Assembly (NCBI GenBank): GCA_017410425.1
Contig: JAFQQV010000024.1
Span: 1 to 55,267, forward strand
Direction: 5' to 3'
DNA length: 55,267 bases
Source: Oscillospiraceae bacterium
GTDB lineage: Bacteria > Bacillota > Clostridia > Oscillospirales > Oscillospiraceae
Below, piece after piece: positions 17,670 through 26,362 of this stretch; within the stretch, counting starts at the first letter, position 1, and every line of letters begins with the position of its first letter. Position numbers and translations under genes: made by a program. The notes under the pieces were generated by a model. The model had not been told where the DNA came from. It saw only the letters and a list, made by a program, of their open reading frames with translations, and made no database searches.

Positions 17670-17966
17670 AGCAATCCTGCCTTTTTTGAAAATTAAAAAT
17701 TTTTAAGTTTATTCAAGTTATTATACAGGCATTTTCCAAAGAATACAAGACATTAATGCATTTTTGTTTCATTCAGGCAATGCTTGCAAAGAGCCATAAA
17801 GCATGGTATCCTGTGGAAAAAGCTGCTATGGCACATAGTTTTTCACCATGCACCGGCTTTTATCTTAATTTTTCTTAACAAAAACTTTATGTGGAACAAA
17901 ACAGCCCTGTTCCCGTCTGATAATAGGCCGCGAAACAACACTGCGGCAGAATGGAGATTTGACAAA
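17670..17966. other. divergent intergenic region with promoters
   Basis: 297 AT-rich bases between the E2-like gene and the lipoprotein gene. On the minus strand there is a good promoter (17720-17748). On the plus strand a weaker candidate is TTGCAA (17784-17789) with TATCCT (17807-17812), 17 bases apart. No structured RNA element was recognised. Confidence 0.5.
17720..17748 (-). promoter_or_regulatory. sigma-A-type promoter of the E2-like gene
   Basis: On the minus strand TTGTAT (17743-17748) and a perfect TATAAT (17720-17725) are 17 bases apart, about 50 bases before the ATG. Confidence 0.6.
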
Positions 17967-18446
17967 ATGAAAAGAATTATTGCTGTTATACTTGTTATTG
18001 TTATGGCCATGGGTCTTTGTGCCTGCGGCGCAAAGGAAGAACCTGTTCCCGCCACTCTTGGTAACCAGCTCTATCATGAGTTCAATGCCAAGGTTGAAGG
18101 CGGCGAAAAGGATGTTCAGGCTCTGGCCGATGCTCTGCTGCAGAGCGGCATGCTGCCCTTTGACGGTGTTAGCATGGAAGTTGAACCCGGCTGGCTCATG
18201 GGCTTTACTGCTGACATTGAAGGCTTTGAAAAAGGCGTAATATTTGGCCCCGCCATCGGCGCCATCCCCTTTGTGGCCTATGTCTTCCAGCTTGAGAACG
18301 CTGATGCCTGCGAGGCTTTCTGTGCAAAGCTGCTGGAGAACGCCGATCCCCGCTGGAACATCTGCACCGAGGCTGATGAGACTGTCTGCGGCAGCGCAGA
18401 TAATCTGGTCTTCTTTGTAATGTGCTCCAACGAGAAAGCTGAGTAA
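17967..18446 (+). CDS. small lipoprotein of unknown function (upstream of MBOAT/DHHW)
   Basis: 159 residues, starting at the ATG at 17967, which has GGAG about 10 bases upstream. The N-terminus is a lipoprotein signal peptide: MKR, a hydrophobic run, then LCAC with Cys20 as the lipid-modified residue. The mature part (~140 residues, acidic) has no catalytic motif I can name. Its size and position before an MBOAT acyltransferase and a DHHW protein recall DUF4358-type lipoproteins, which I remember near such genes in Clostridia; this is a weak, unchecked likeness. It is probably an outer-surface accessory factor of the acetylation system, but a terminator and a repeat separate it from the MBOAT gene. 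Confidence 0.75.
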   Translation: MKRIIAVILVIVMAMGLCACGAKEEPVPATLGNQLYHEFNAKVEGGEKDVQALADALLQSGMLPFDGVSMEVEPGWLMGFTADIEGFEKGVIFGPAIGAIPFVAYVFQLENADACEAFCAKLLENADPRWNICTEADETVCGSADNLVFFVMCSNEKAE

Positions 18447-18458
18447 AACACAAAATTC

Positions 18459-18488
18459 CGGGCCGATTCAGATCGGCCCGTATTTCTT
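18459..18488 (+). terminator. terminator of the lipoprotein gene
   Basis: A perfect 9-bp GC-rich stem (CGGGCCGAT / ATCGGCCCG) with a TCAG loop is followed by TATTTCTT, 12 bases after the stop codon. Confidence 0.85.
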
Positions 18489-18555
18489 GTAGGGAATGCA
18501 TTTATGCATTCCAAAACACTTCCCACTTTTGGAACGGATAAATCCGTTCCCTACA
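18488..18555. repeat. twin-hairpin palindromic element (68 bp)
   Basis: The outer ends TGTAGGGAA / TTCCCTACA are inverted repeats. Inside are two perfect 9-bp hairpins, GGAATGCAT-TT-ATGCATTCC (18493-18512) and GGAACGGAT-AA-ATCCGTTCC (18531-18550). It looks like a compact REP-type element, not a simple terminator. Confidence 0.8.
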
Positions 18556-18583
18556 TTTTTAGTTTCAGACAAGGATATTCGCC

Positions 18584-19972
18584 ATGCTTTTTTCAAGCCT
18601 GACATTTTTATATTTTTTCCTGCCGGCTGTGCTGCTGTGCTATTTCGTGCTGCCCATGCGCATGAAAAACGCGGTGCTGCTTATTTTCAGCCTGCTCTTT
18701 TATGCCTGGGGTGAGCCGAAGTACGTCTTCCTCATGGTCTTCACTATTATATTGGGCTGGTTTTCCGGCTTGATGATCGAAGATAGTCTGGGAAGAAAAG
18801 CCGCTAAATTCTGGCTCATACTCTCGGTGGGCATTGTGCTTTTTCTGCTGGGCCTATTCAAATATGCGGACTTTTTCATCGCAAACTTTTCTGCCGCCAC
18901 CGGGCTGAGCCTGCCTCTACTGCGCCTTGCCCTGCCAGTGGGCATAAGCTTTTACAGCTTCCAGATGATAAGCTATCTTGCCGATGTGTACCGAGGCTCT
19001 GTCCCGGCCCAGCGCAGCATCATAAAGCTGGGCTGCTACATTTCAATGTTCCCGCAGCTCATCGCCGGCCCTATTGTGAGGTACGCGGATATAAACGATC
19101 GGCTTGAAAACCGCAGCCTGAGTATGAGCAGCGCCGCAGAGGGTGCCTTCCGCTTCATCATAGGCCTTGGCAAAAAAGTGATCATCGCAAACTCAATGGG
19201 TGCGCTGTGCTCGGCTTTTTCTGCCGCCAGCGAAGAGAGCATTTTGTTCTACTGGCTTTACGCCATAGGCTTTACCCTGCAGATTTATTACGACTTTTCC
19301 GGCTACAGCGACATGGCCATTGGTCTTGGTAAAATACTGGGCTTTGAATTTATGGAGAACTTCAACTATCCCTACATTTCCCGCAGCATTACCGAGTTCT
19401 GGCACCGCTGGCACATGAGTCTGGGCTCCTGGTTCAGAGACTATCTGTACATCCCACTGGGCGGCAACAGAGTCAGCAAGCCCCGCTGGTTTTTCAACAT
19501 ATTCGTGGTCTGGTTCTGCACAGGCTTCTGGCACGGCGCAAACTGGAACTTCATGGTCTGGGGCCTATACTTTGCGCTGCTGCTGGTGCTTGAAAAGCTC
19601 TGGCTGCTGAAAAGGCTGGAGCGCAGTGAGATTCTTGGCAGAATATACACCATGCTGCTTGTCGTAATCGGCTTCGTTATCTTCAACGCCGCAGACATGC
19701 CCGAAGCTTTCCGCCAGATAGGCGGCATGTTCGGCCTGGGCAATGCTCCGCTTTTCAACGCCGAAAGCCTCTATCAGCTGAGAAACTACGGTCTGCTGCT
19801 CATCATCGCCATTGTAGGCTGCTGCCCCATTGTAAAGCTCTGCGCCCGGGCGATAGGCAGACTTGGCATTTCGGCTCTGCTGCAGCCGCTATGCGCCCTT
19901 GGGCTGCTCCTCGTCTGCACCGCTTATCTTGTAGACGGAAGCTTCAACCCCTTTTTGTATTTCAGGTTTTAA
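18584..19972 (+). CDS. MBOAT-family membrane O-acyltransferase (AlgI/DltB/PatA type)
   Basis: 462 residues with about eleven membrane segments. The MBOAT signature EFWHRWHMSLGSWFRDYLYIP is near residues 268-288, and the catalytic His is in FWHGANWNF near residue 315. Enzymes of this kind move acetyl groups across the membrane for O-acetylation of polysaccharide or peptidoglycan on the cell surface. AAGGA precedes the ATG. The DHHW protein encoded 9 bases downstream is the typical extracellular partner. The acceptor polymer cannot be told from the sequence. Confidence 0.92.
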   Translation: MLFSSLTFLYFFLPAVLLCYFVLPMRMKNAVLLIFSLLFYAWGEPKYVFLMVFTIILGWFSGLMIEDSLGRKAAKFWLILSVGIVLFLLGLFKYADFFIANFSAATGLSLPLLRLALPVGISFYSFQMISYLADVYRGSVPAQRSIIKLGCYISMFPQLIAGPIVRYADINDRLENRSLSMSSAAEGAFRFIIGLGKKVIIANSMGALCSAFSAASEESILFYWLYAIGFTLQIYYDFSGYSDMAIGLGKILGFEFMENFNYPYISRSITEFWHRWHMSLGSWFRDYLYIPLGGNRVSKPRWFFNIFVVWFCTGFWHGANWNFMVWGLYFALLLVLEKLWLLKRLERSEILGRIYTMLLVVIGFVIFNAADMPEAFRQIGGMFGLGNAPLFNAESLYQLRNYGLLLIIAIVGCCPIVKLCARAIGRLGISALLQPLCALGLLLVCTAYLVDGSFNPFLYFRF

Positions 19973-19981
19973 GGAGGGGCT

Positions 19982-21079
19982 ATGATGAAAAATAAAATTT
20001 TTGCCATAATTATGGCCACAGCCATCCTGATGGGCATGCTGAGTTTCTGCCTAGTCCCAACCAAAAGCTTTTCCGAATCTGAGCGCAGACTTTTGCAGCA
20101 GACGCCTGAAATCAGTCTGGAAAGCATCATGGACGGCAGTTTCATGGACGAATTTGAAGCTTTTGCGCAGGATCAGTTCCCGCTGCGCGATAGTTTCCGC
20201 GGGCTTAAATCCCAGTTCGCGCTGAAGCTTTTGCAGCAGGGAGACAATAACGGTCTCTACATCTCCGCCGGCCACATCTCAAAGCTTGATGGCCCGCTGA
20301 ACGAAAAAATGCTGGATCATGCTGCCGGCAGGTTTGAGAGCATTTACGCCAAATATCTCAAGGACACGAGCTGCCGGGTCTGGTTTTCCATGATCCCGGA
20401 TAAGAATTACTTCATCGCCCCTGAGGCCGGCAGACCTTATCTGGACTTTGAAGAACTTGAAAGCTACATGCTTAAAAAGGCCGACTACATGCAGTACATC
20501 CCCATCGCCCAGCTTCTGGAAACCGGGGACTATTACCGCAGTGACAGCCACTGGCGGCAGGAGCGCATAGAAGACATTGCCGAGACAATATGCAAAGCTA
20601 TGGGCACTGCAAACCTTGGCGAGCATGAGATCGTGCCTGTGCTGCAGGATTTTCACGGCGTATATTCCGGCCAGCTGGCAAACAGCAGCATATCTGACCG
20701 CATTTTCTACGCCACCAACGACACCATCCGCGCCTGCACCGTCACAAGCTACGACAGCGGCAGCCCCAAGGCAGTTCCCTTCTACGACATGGAGGCCGCC
20801 ACAGGCCGTGATCCCTACGAGATGTTCCTCAACGGCGCTGATGCCCTGCTGGTAATAGAAAACCACAGCGCCAACACCGGTCGTGAGCTCATAATTTTCC
20901 GCGATTCCTTCGGCAGTTCTCTTGCCCCCCTGCTTATAGAAAGCTACGACAAAATAACACTGGTGGACATCCGCTATATCCAGAGTGCCATGCTGGACCA
21001 GTTTATAAGTTTCGACAAGCAGGATGTGCTGTTTATATACAGTAGCGGACTTTTGAACAATTCAATGGCACTGAAATAA
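19982..21079 (+). CDS. DHHW-family (AlgJ/AlgX-like) extracellular acetyltransferase partner
   Basis: 365 residues. One N-terminal hydrophobic segment (about residues 5-25) anchors or exports the protein. The DHHW signature here reads DSHW (near residue 185), keeping the Asp and the third-position His needed for an AlgX-type Asp-x-His pair, and RDSFGSS (near residue 305) supplies the SGNH-type serine. The expected role is to take acetyl groups passed by the MBOAT protein and load them onto a surface polymer. A strong AAGGAGGGG precedes the start, and the gene is coupled to the MBOAT gene. Confidence 0.85.
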   Translation: MMKNKIFAIIMATAILMGMLSFCLVPTKSFSESERRLLQQTPEISLESIMDGSFMDEFEAFAQDQFPLRDSFRGLKSQFALKLLQQGDNNGLYISAGHISKLDGPLNEKMLDHAAGRFESIYAKYLKDTSCRVWFSMIPDKNYFIAPEAGRPYLDFEELESYMLKKADYMQYIPIAQLLETGDYYRSDSHWRQERIEDIAETICKAMGTANLGEHEIVPVLQDFHGVYSGQLANSSISDRIFYATNDTIRACTVTSYDSGSPKAVPFYDMEAATGRDPYEMFLNGADALLVIENHSANTGRELIIFRDSFGSSLAPLLIESYDKITLVDIRYIQSAMLDQFISFDKQDVLFIYSSGLLNNSMALK

Positions 21080-21116
21080 AAAATACACGGTTTCTTTTGA
21101 ACCCGTGTATTTTTTA
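21080..21116. terminator. bidirectional terminator (DHHW gene / DUF2804 gene)
   Basis: The stem AAATACACGG / CCGTGTATTT has A-runs on one side and T-runs on the other, lying between the two convergent stop codons. It can serve both strands. Confidence 0.85.
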
Positions 21117-21121
21117 TTGTT

Positions 21122-22147
21122 TTACCACTTGTTTTCAACTTTTTCGGCAAAGCCGGGGAAGTCTTTCACTTCAATCACTCTGCCGTCATCCAGCACGGCC
21201 TTGCCGGTGAACAGGCCGAAGACCTGATGCTGGTCGGACTTGATGAACTTGGCATCGGTGCAGGAAGCTCTGTCCAGCACGGGAACAAAGTTCATTTCAA
21301 ATCTGCCGTCATCAGATGTGAAGGTCCAGGGGGACATGAAGTCTTTCTCATCGCCGGGGATATTGAACTTTACCTCGGAGAGCTTGTGGGCATTGCCTTC
21401 ATAGAAAAGCATATTCTCGGTAGCGGCGGAGCAGTCGCCAAAGCCATAGCCGATATTCCAGCCGAAGGTCTTGCCGTCAACTACAGAGGAGGCAGAGCCC
21501 CAGTACCAGGTGTTGTGATAGGTCCAGACACCGCGGCCCCAGTCCAGAGTGCCAAAGCTGTCGGAGGGATCAAATCTGTAGGTTCTGCCGCCGTAGTAGA
21601 CAAAGCCTCTTGCGGGCATACAGTTGATCTTCTGGTTGTAGTAGAAGTGGCCGGGCTTATCAAAGGGAGTGGCGATAACCATGCTCTCCTCAGGCTCGCT
21701 GAGCAGCTCCACCTCAAAGGTGAGGATGCCCTTGGGGCCAAAGTCTGCCATCCAGCCGGAGAGCACACGTCTGCCAAGACCCTGATTGTCAAAGCGGATG
21801 CGGTAGCTTCCGTCGCCATGCTCAACGTCGCCCTCATAGGATTTTTCAGGCAGGCCGATCTTGCCCATGGGCATGGCGCTCATAGGGCTCTTGGTGATCT
21901 CCCAGCCCTCTTCAAAGTCCAGCAGGGAGATAGAGTCCAGACCCATATAGCCATTGTCGGCAATGGTCAGGGCCAGGGCGTAGCGGCCGTTGTTCACAAG
22001 GTAGTAGTCCCATTCCTTGATGCGGCTTGGATTGACCTTGATATCCTCACGGCGGTAAACCGGCAGAAGCTTCTTTGCATAGCCGGGCTCGGTAAGATTT
22101 CCGTTTTCGTCCAGAAGGGGGATTGCCGAAGTGATTTCGTGCTGCAT
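21122..22147 (-). CDS. DUF2804-domain protein
   Basis: 341 residues, rich in Trp, Gly and Tyr, with no signal peptide or membrane segment. The composition and segments such as SGWMADFGPKG and YYGGRTYRFDPSDSFGTLDWGRGVWTY (split by eye) match my memory of DUF2804 proteins, which have a beta-sandwich fold resembling lipocalin-like/carotenoid hydratase (AttH) proteins. No activity is established. It starts 2 bases after the stop of the helicase-loader gene, with AAAGGAG inside that gene, so it is in the same operon as replication genes, an unexpected partner. Confidence 0.7.
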   Translation of the reverse strand: MQHEITSAIPLLDENGNLTEPGYAKKLLPVYRREDIKVNPSRIKEWDYYLVNNGRYALALTIADNGYMGLDSISLLDFEEGWEITKSPMSAMPMGKIGLPEKSYEGDVEHGDGSYRIRFDNQGLGRRVLSGWMADFGPKGILTFEVELLSEPEESMVIATPFDKPGHFYYNQKINCMPARGFVYYGGRTYRFDPSDSFGTLDWGRGVWTYHNTWYWGSASSVVDGKTFGWNIGYGFGDCSAATENMLFYEGNAHKLSEVKFNIPGDEKDFMSPWTFTSDDGRFEMNFVPVLDRASCTDAKFIKSDQHQVFGLFTGKAVLDDGRVIEVKDFPGFAEKVENKW

Positions 22148-22149
22148 GT

Positions 22150-23148
22150 TCAGTCTCCTTTCCTCATAAGCCTGATATCCTTCCCCACAAAGGGCAGGGC
22201 CTCAAACTCGCCAGTGATACGGGAATATATCTGGGGAGTGTATCTTCTCATAAGCTCATCATCGCTGCAGTTGGTGCTGATGATGGTTTTCTGACCATTT
22301 ACAAGGCGCTTGTTGATAAGGGTGTAAAGGGCGCTCTGGCTGATGGGGGTATTCATCTCGGTGCCCAGATCGTCCAGAATCATAAGATCGCAGCTTTCCA
22401 TACGCTTTACGCGCAAAGCAGCTTCCTCACTCTCGGTGATGTCCCGGCTGAACTTGGCCTTTTCGTAGTATTCAAGGGCTGTGGCAGCGGTTTCATAGCA
22501 GACAGAGCAGCCTTTCTTTGACACCACCCTTGCAATGCAGGCGGAAAGATAGGTCTTGCCCAGGCCTGTGCCGCCCTGGAAGAGCAGGTTCTTTTTAGCC
22601 TGAGTAAAGTTTTCCGCATAGCGGCGGCAAAATTCAAACACATCGCGCATGCTGTCCCTGGGTACAAGGCCGCTGTAGGGATCCCGCTCATTGGGATAGA
22701 GGCTGAGATCAAACTTTTCAAAGCTCTCATCGCCCCGACGCATCAGGGTGCCCAGCTCCTTTGTCAGCTCCATATTATAAAGCCTGTCCAGACACTGGCA
22801 GACACCGCCATTGTGTATGCCGGTATCCCGGCATTTATCACAGCTGATTATCTCCTCAAGATAGTCCGTACCAAAGCCGTACTCTGTAAGAAGCTCTGCC
22901 CTGCGCATCTGCAGATCCAGATTTTCTTCACGCAAAAGCTCAATGCGCTCACCAATGTCCGCACTGCGGCTGATGGTCATGCGGATAATCTCCGCCATAT
23001 GGGCACGGAATTTAAGGTCTATATCCTCTATCTCAGGAACACGGGCATATACCTGCCGCTGACGGCGACGCTGTTCCTCCTGATTGTCGGCGCGGATATT
23101 ATCAAGTTTTGTTCTGGCCCTTGCCAGAAGCTTTCCATCGTAGGCCAT
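22150..23148 (-). CDS. DnaI/DnaC-like AAA+ helicase loader
   Basis: 332 residues. The N-terminal part has a coiled-coil stretch and a four-Cys cluster (CDKCRDTG...GVCQC, near residues 110-125) as in DnaI zinc-binding domains. The C-terminal AAA+ domain has Walker A GGTGLGKT (near 190) and Walker B LMILDDLG (near 252). It loads the replicative helicase onto DNA. It follows dnaD by 12 bases with AAGGGGA as ribosome site. It is one of two Firmicutes-specific initiation factors in this operon. Confidence 0.9.
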   Translation of the reverse strand: MAYDGKLLARARTKLDNIRADNQEEQRRRQRQVYARVPEIEDIDLKFRAHMAEIIRMTISRSADIGERIELLREENLDLQMRRAELLTEYGFGTDYLEEIISCDKCRDTGIHNGGVCQCLDRLYNMELTKELGTLMRRGDESFEKFDLSLYPNERDPYSGLVPRDSMRDVFEFCRRYAENFTQAKKNLLFQGGTGLGKTYLSACIARVVSKKGCSVCYETAATALEYYEKAKFSRDITESEEAALRVKRMESCDLMILDDLGTEMNTPISQSALYTLINKRLVNGQKTIISTNCSDDELMRRYTPQIYSRITGEFEALPFVGKDIRLMRKGD

Positions 23149-23160
23149 AGCTAAGTCCCC

Positions 23161-24090
23161 TTAAATATTTTCCAGCTTTCTTCTGAGCGTTTCAGGATCA
23201 ATGGGCTTATCTGAAGCGCTGTTTCTCACTGGCATACGGCGGTAGGTATCTTTTTCCTCGATCTCCTCAACGGTGCTAAAGCCCTTCTCCTTCCAGTTGG
23301 AGAGAATCTTGTTCATATAGCTCCACTTGAGGCCGCCGGTATTGGTAACTGTTCTGTCAAAGGCCAGCATAATGACATCATGGTCAAAGCCCATATCCAG
23401 CCAGGCATTGAGGTATTTACTCTCTGTTGCGCTCAGCTGTCTGCCGCGGATGCCCAGTTCCCCGGCAAGCCTTGTGCTGCTTTCCCGGCGCTGTTTCCAG
23501 CGGCTTATGTATTCCTCAGCCTGTTCAAGGGTCATAATCTCCAGATTGGCCCAGTTATAGGCCTCGCGCTCAATATAGCGCATGGAGGGCGGGCGGCCCA
23601 TACGGTCCTCACCCATGGAGGTGTTCATGCAGTGGTTGAGCAGCTCCATAATAACCTCCGGCGGCAGGGCCAGATAGTCATAAATGCCGAAGAGCTTTTT
23701 CATATCCGGCGTTGAAATCTTGTGGCCCATCACCTTCTGCGCCTCGTTTACAAGGGCGGAAAAAACACCGTCCTCACTGTTGCGGCGGACAATATCCTCA
23801 GTGCTGTACTCCGGTAGTTCCTCCGCAGGCAGAATAAGCTTCTGGCTTGCGGCGCGCTCAGAAAGGCTGCAGCTCTGGCCCTCTTCCACAAGGCCCATGC
23901 GCATCAGCTTTTCATAGGCGGCCTGCATCTCAGCATAGGTTCTGCAAAGCTCACCGGCGGCCCGTTCCAGATCCCGGCTTCCTGTGCGCTGCATGAAAAT
24001 ATACAGCAGGGCAAGATCCCCGTCATGGGCAGAGATAAGCCTGTCCGCGGCGGCGGGGGATATTAAGTTTTCCGCAAATTTACCCTGCAT
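23161..24090 (-). CDS. DnaD/DnaB-domain replication initiation protein
   Basis: 309 residues. An N-terminal winged-helix-like part (1-70) is followed by two DnaD-type helical regions (about 85-160 and 200-270), the latter with YxxxWxxxG-like WSYMNKILSNWKEKGF near 265-280. Such proteins remodel origin DNA and help the DnaI-type loader encoded next. CGGAG precedes the ATG, and a strong promoter (24136-24164) lies about 45 bases upstream. Confidence 0.88.
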   Translation of the reverse strand: MQGKFAENLISPAAADRLISAHDGDLALLYIFMQRTGSRDLERAAGELCRTYAEMQAAYEKLMRMGLVEEGQSCSLSERAASQKLILPAEELPEYSTEDIVRRNSEDGVFSALVNEAQKVMGHKISTPDMKKLFGIYDYLALPPEVIMELLNHCMNTSMGEDRMGRPPSMRYIEREAYNWANLEIMTLEQAEEYISRWKQRRESSTRLAGELGIRGRQLSATESKYLNAWLDMGFDHDVIMLAFDRTVTNTGGLKWSYMNKILSNWKEKGFSTVEEIEEKDTYRRMPVRNSASDKPIDPETLRRKLENI

Positions 24091-24135
24091 ACAAAAATTC
24101 TCCGAAATTTAAAGTTCTGTTAATATAAGCATCTT

Positions 24136-24164
24136 ATTATAGCATTAAAATCCTCTTGTCGCAA
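24136..24164 (-). promoter_or_regulatory. sigma-A-type promoter of the dnaD operon
   Basis: On the minus strand TTGCGA (24159-24164) and a perfect TATAAT (24136-24141) are 17 bases apart. The -35 overlaps the -35 of the divergent U32 promoter. Confidence 0.7.
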
Positions 24165-24184
24165 TAGTGGCCTTGTGCTATAAT
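24156..24184 (+). promoter_or_regulatory. sigma-A-type promoter of the U32 peptidase-like gene
   Basis: TTGTCG (24156-24161) and TATAAT (24179-24184) are 17 bases apart. It shares three or more bases with the divergent dnaD -35, so only one side can be bound at a time. Confidence 0.7.
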
Positions 24185-24245
24185 TATCCTGTATCTTAAT
24201 GTGCAAATACAGGTTTTTTTGTAAAATATCAGAGGAGCAGTAAAA

Positions 24246-26333
24246 ATGATAGAGCTTCTTAGCCCCGCCGGTTCACCTGAGGCTGTCATTGCCGCAGTGC
24301 AGAACGGCGCCGACGCTATATATATGGGCCTGGGCAACTTCAATGCCCGCCGCGGTGCAAAAAATTTCACCGATGAAGAATTCCAGCGCGCCATGCGCTA
24401 CTGCCGCATCAGGGGCTGCAAGGTCTATGTGACCATGAACACCCTTGTTAACGACCGTGAGATCGAGCCTGCACTGCAGACTGCGCGCCTTGCCTCCGAG
24501 GCCGGCGCTGACGGTATAATTATTCAGGATCTGGGCCTTGCCGCCGCAATCCGCCAGTACCTGCCAGACATTCCCCTGCACGCCAGCACCCAGATGGCAA
24601 TCCACAATCTCAAGGGCGTGGAAGCTGCCGCTGAAATGGGCATGACCCGCGCTGTGCTGGCCCGTGAGCTGAGCTTTGAGCAGATTAAGTTCATCACCCA
24701 GAACGCGCCTATTGAGACCGAGGTTTTTGTCCACGGTGCCCTGTGCTTCTGCCACAGTGGTCAGTGCTATATGTCCTCCCTCATTGGCCGCCGCAGCGGC
24801 AACCGCGGCATGTGTGCCCAGCCCTGCCGCATGCAGTATTCTCTGGGCGGACGTATGGACGACCATCCCATGAGTCTTAAGGATAACTGCCTGGTTGAGT
24901 ACCTGCAGCAGCTTGAGGATGCAGGCGTTGCCTGTCTCAAGATCGAAGGCCGCATGAAGCGCCCCGAATACACCGCCATTGCCACCAAGATCTACGCCAA
25001 GGCCCTCAAGGAGCGCCGCCAGCCCAGCCTGGAAGAGATGCAGGATCTGGAGCGCGCCTTCTCCCGCCAGGGCTTCACCCAGGGCTACTTTCTGGGCGAC
25101 AAGCAGGATATGTTTGGCACCCGCTCCGAAATGCCCGACAGAGACGCAGAGAAGATGTTTACCCTCGCCCGCAGGGCATATTCCGATGGTGAGATCCGTC
25201 GTGTCCCTGTGCACTTCTACACTGTTGCAGAAAAGGCCAGCCCCATCAAGGCCATCGCCTTTGACAATGATGGCAACAAGGCCATCGCCACCGGCGCCGT
25301 GCCCGAAAAGGCCCGCGGTCAGGGGCTCAATGAAAGCTACATAACCGAGCAGATGTTCAAAACCGGCGGCACCCCCTACAGCGTGGTTGAAAACCGCGCC
25401 CAGGCCGATCCCGGTCTGTACCTGCCCGCCTCCGCTATAAACGAGCTGAGACGAAATCTCGTTGACGAGCTTTCTGAGCAGCGCGCAAAGCCCCCAGTCC
25501 GCAGAGTGGGCAGCATGCCCTCAAAGCCCAAGAGCCTGCCCGTCACCGCTGACCCCGCTATGATCTTCCAGGTGCTGACCGAAGATCAGCTTACCGAGGA
25601 GCTGGCAGCCCTCAAGCCCCGCCTGCTCTATGCACCTATGACCTTGATGCAGGCGCATTTTGACAAGCTGCGCCCCTTCATCGAAAACGGCACTACCCCG
25701 GTTGCCGTTCTGCCCAGAGTAATTACCGATTCCGAAATGCCCGAAGTATATGATATTGTCAGCAAGCTTTTCGACAATGGCATAAACGAGGCTCTCATCG
25801 GTAATCTGGGCCATGCAATGCTGGCAAAGCAGGCCGGCATGCATGTACGCGGCGACTTTGCCCTGAACGCATTCAACTCCCTCAGCATGGAGATGATAAA
25901 GAACGCAGGCTTCCTCTCCGCCACCGCCTCCTTTGAGCTGCGCCTGAGCCAGATCAAGGAGCTGTCCAAGACGCTGGATACTGAGCTTATCGTCTACGGC
26001 AGACTGCCGCTGATGGTCTCTGACCAGTGCATCATCCGCCACAGCGCAGGCCGCTGCGCCTGCCAGACTCCCGGCCAGATGTCCGACCGCACAGGCTCTG
26101 TCTTCCCCGTGGTCAAGGAGTTCGGCTGCCGCAATGTTATCTACAACGCCCACAAGCTCTACCTTGCCGACAAGGCAAATGACATCTATGAGGCCGGCCT
26201 CTGGGGTCTGCGCATGATGTTCACCACCGAAAGCCCCAGAGAGTGCGTGGAAGTTGCCAAGGGCTATATGGGTCTTTCCGACTACAAGCCCAATGTTCTC
26301 ACCCGCGGCCTTTACTATCGCGGTGTTGACTGA
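24246..26333 (+). CDS. U32-family peptidase-like protein with DUF3656 (RlhA-type)
   Basis: 695 residues. The first ~300 residues are a TIM-barrel U32 domain with the cysteine signature GALCFCHSGQCYMSS...GMCAQPCR near residues 165-200, where conserved Cys residues are expected to hold a metal or Fe-S centre. The rest, with a second partial barrel, matches the DUF3656 architecture. E. coli RlhA of this family hydroxylates a 23S rRNA cytidine, and other U32 proteins modify tRNA, so RNA modification is more likely than proteolysis. GAGGAG precedes the ATG. Maf follows 29 bases later. Confidence 0.9.
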   Translation: MIELLSPAGSPEAVIAAVQNGADAIYMGLGNFNARRGAKNFTDEEFQRAMRYCRIRGCKVYVTMNTLVNDREIEPALQTARLASEAGADGIIIQDLGLAAAIRQYLPDIPLHASTQMAIHNLKGVEAAAEMGMTRAVLARELSFEQIKFITQNAPIETEVFVHGALCFCHSGQCYMSSLIGRRSGNRGMCAQPCRMQYSLGGRMDDHPMSLKDNCLVEYLQQLEDAGVACLKIEGRMKRPEYTAIATKIYAKALKERRQPSLEEMQDLERAFSRQGFTQGYFLGDKQDMFGTRSEMPDRDAEKMFTLARRAYSDGEIRRVPVHFYTVAEKASPIKAIAFDNDGNKAIATGAVPEKARGQGLNESYITEQMFKTGGTPYSVVENRAQADPGLYLPASAINELRRNLVDELSEQRAKPPVRRVGSMPSKPKSLPVTADPAMIFQVLTEDQLTEELAALKPRLLYAPMTLMQAHFDKLRPFIENGTTPVAVLPRVITDSEMPEVYDIVSKLFDNGINEALIGNLGHAMLAKQAGMHVRGDFALNAFNSLSMEMIKNAGFLSATASFELRLSQIKELSKTLDTELIVYGRLPLMVSDQCIIRHSAGRCACQTPGQMSDRTGSVFPVVKEFGCRNVIYNAHKLYLADKANDIYEAGLWGLRMMFTTESPRECVEVAKGYMGLSDYKPNVLTRGLYYRGVD

Positions 26334-26362
26334 GCAAGCAGAAGATTGGAGAAACAGAAATA

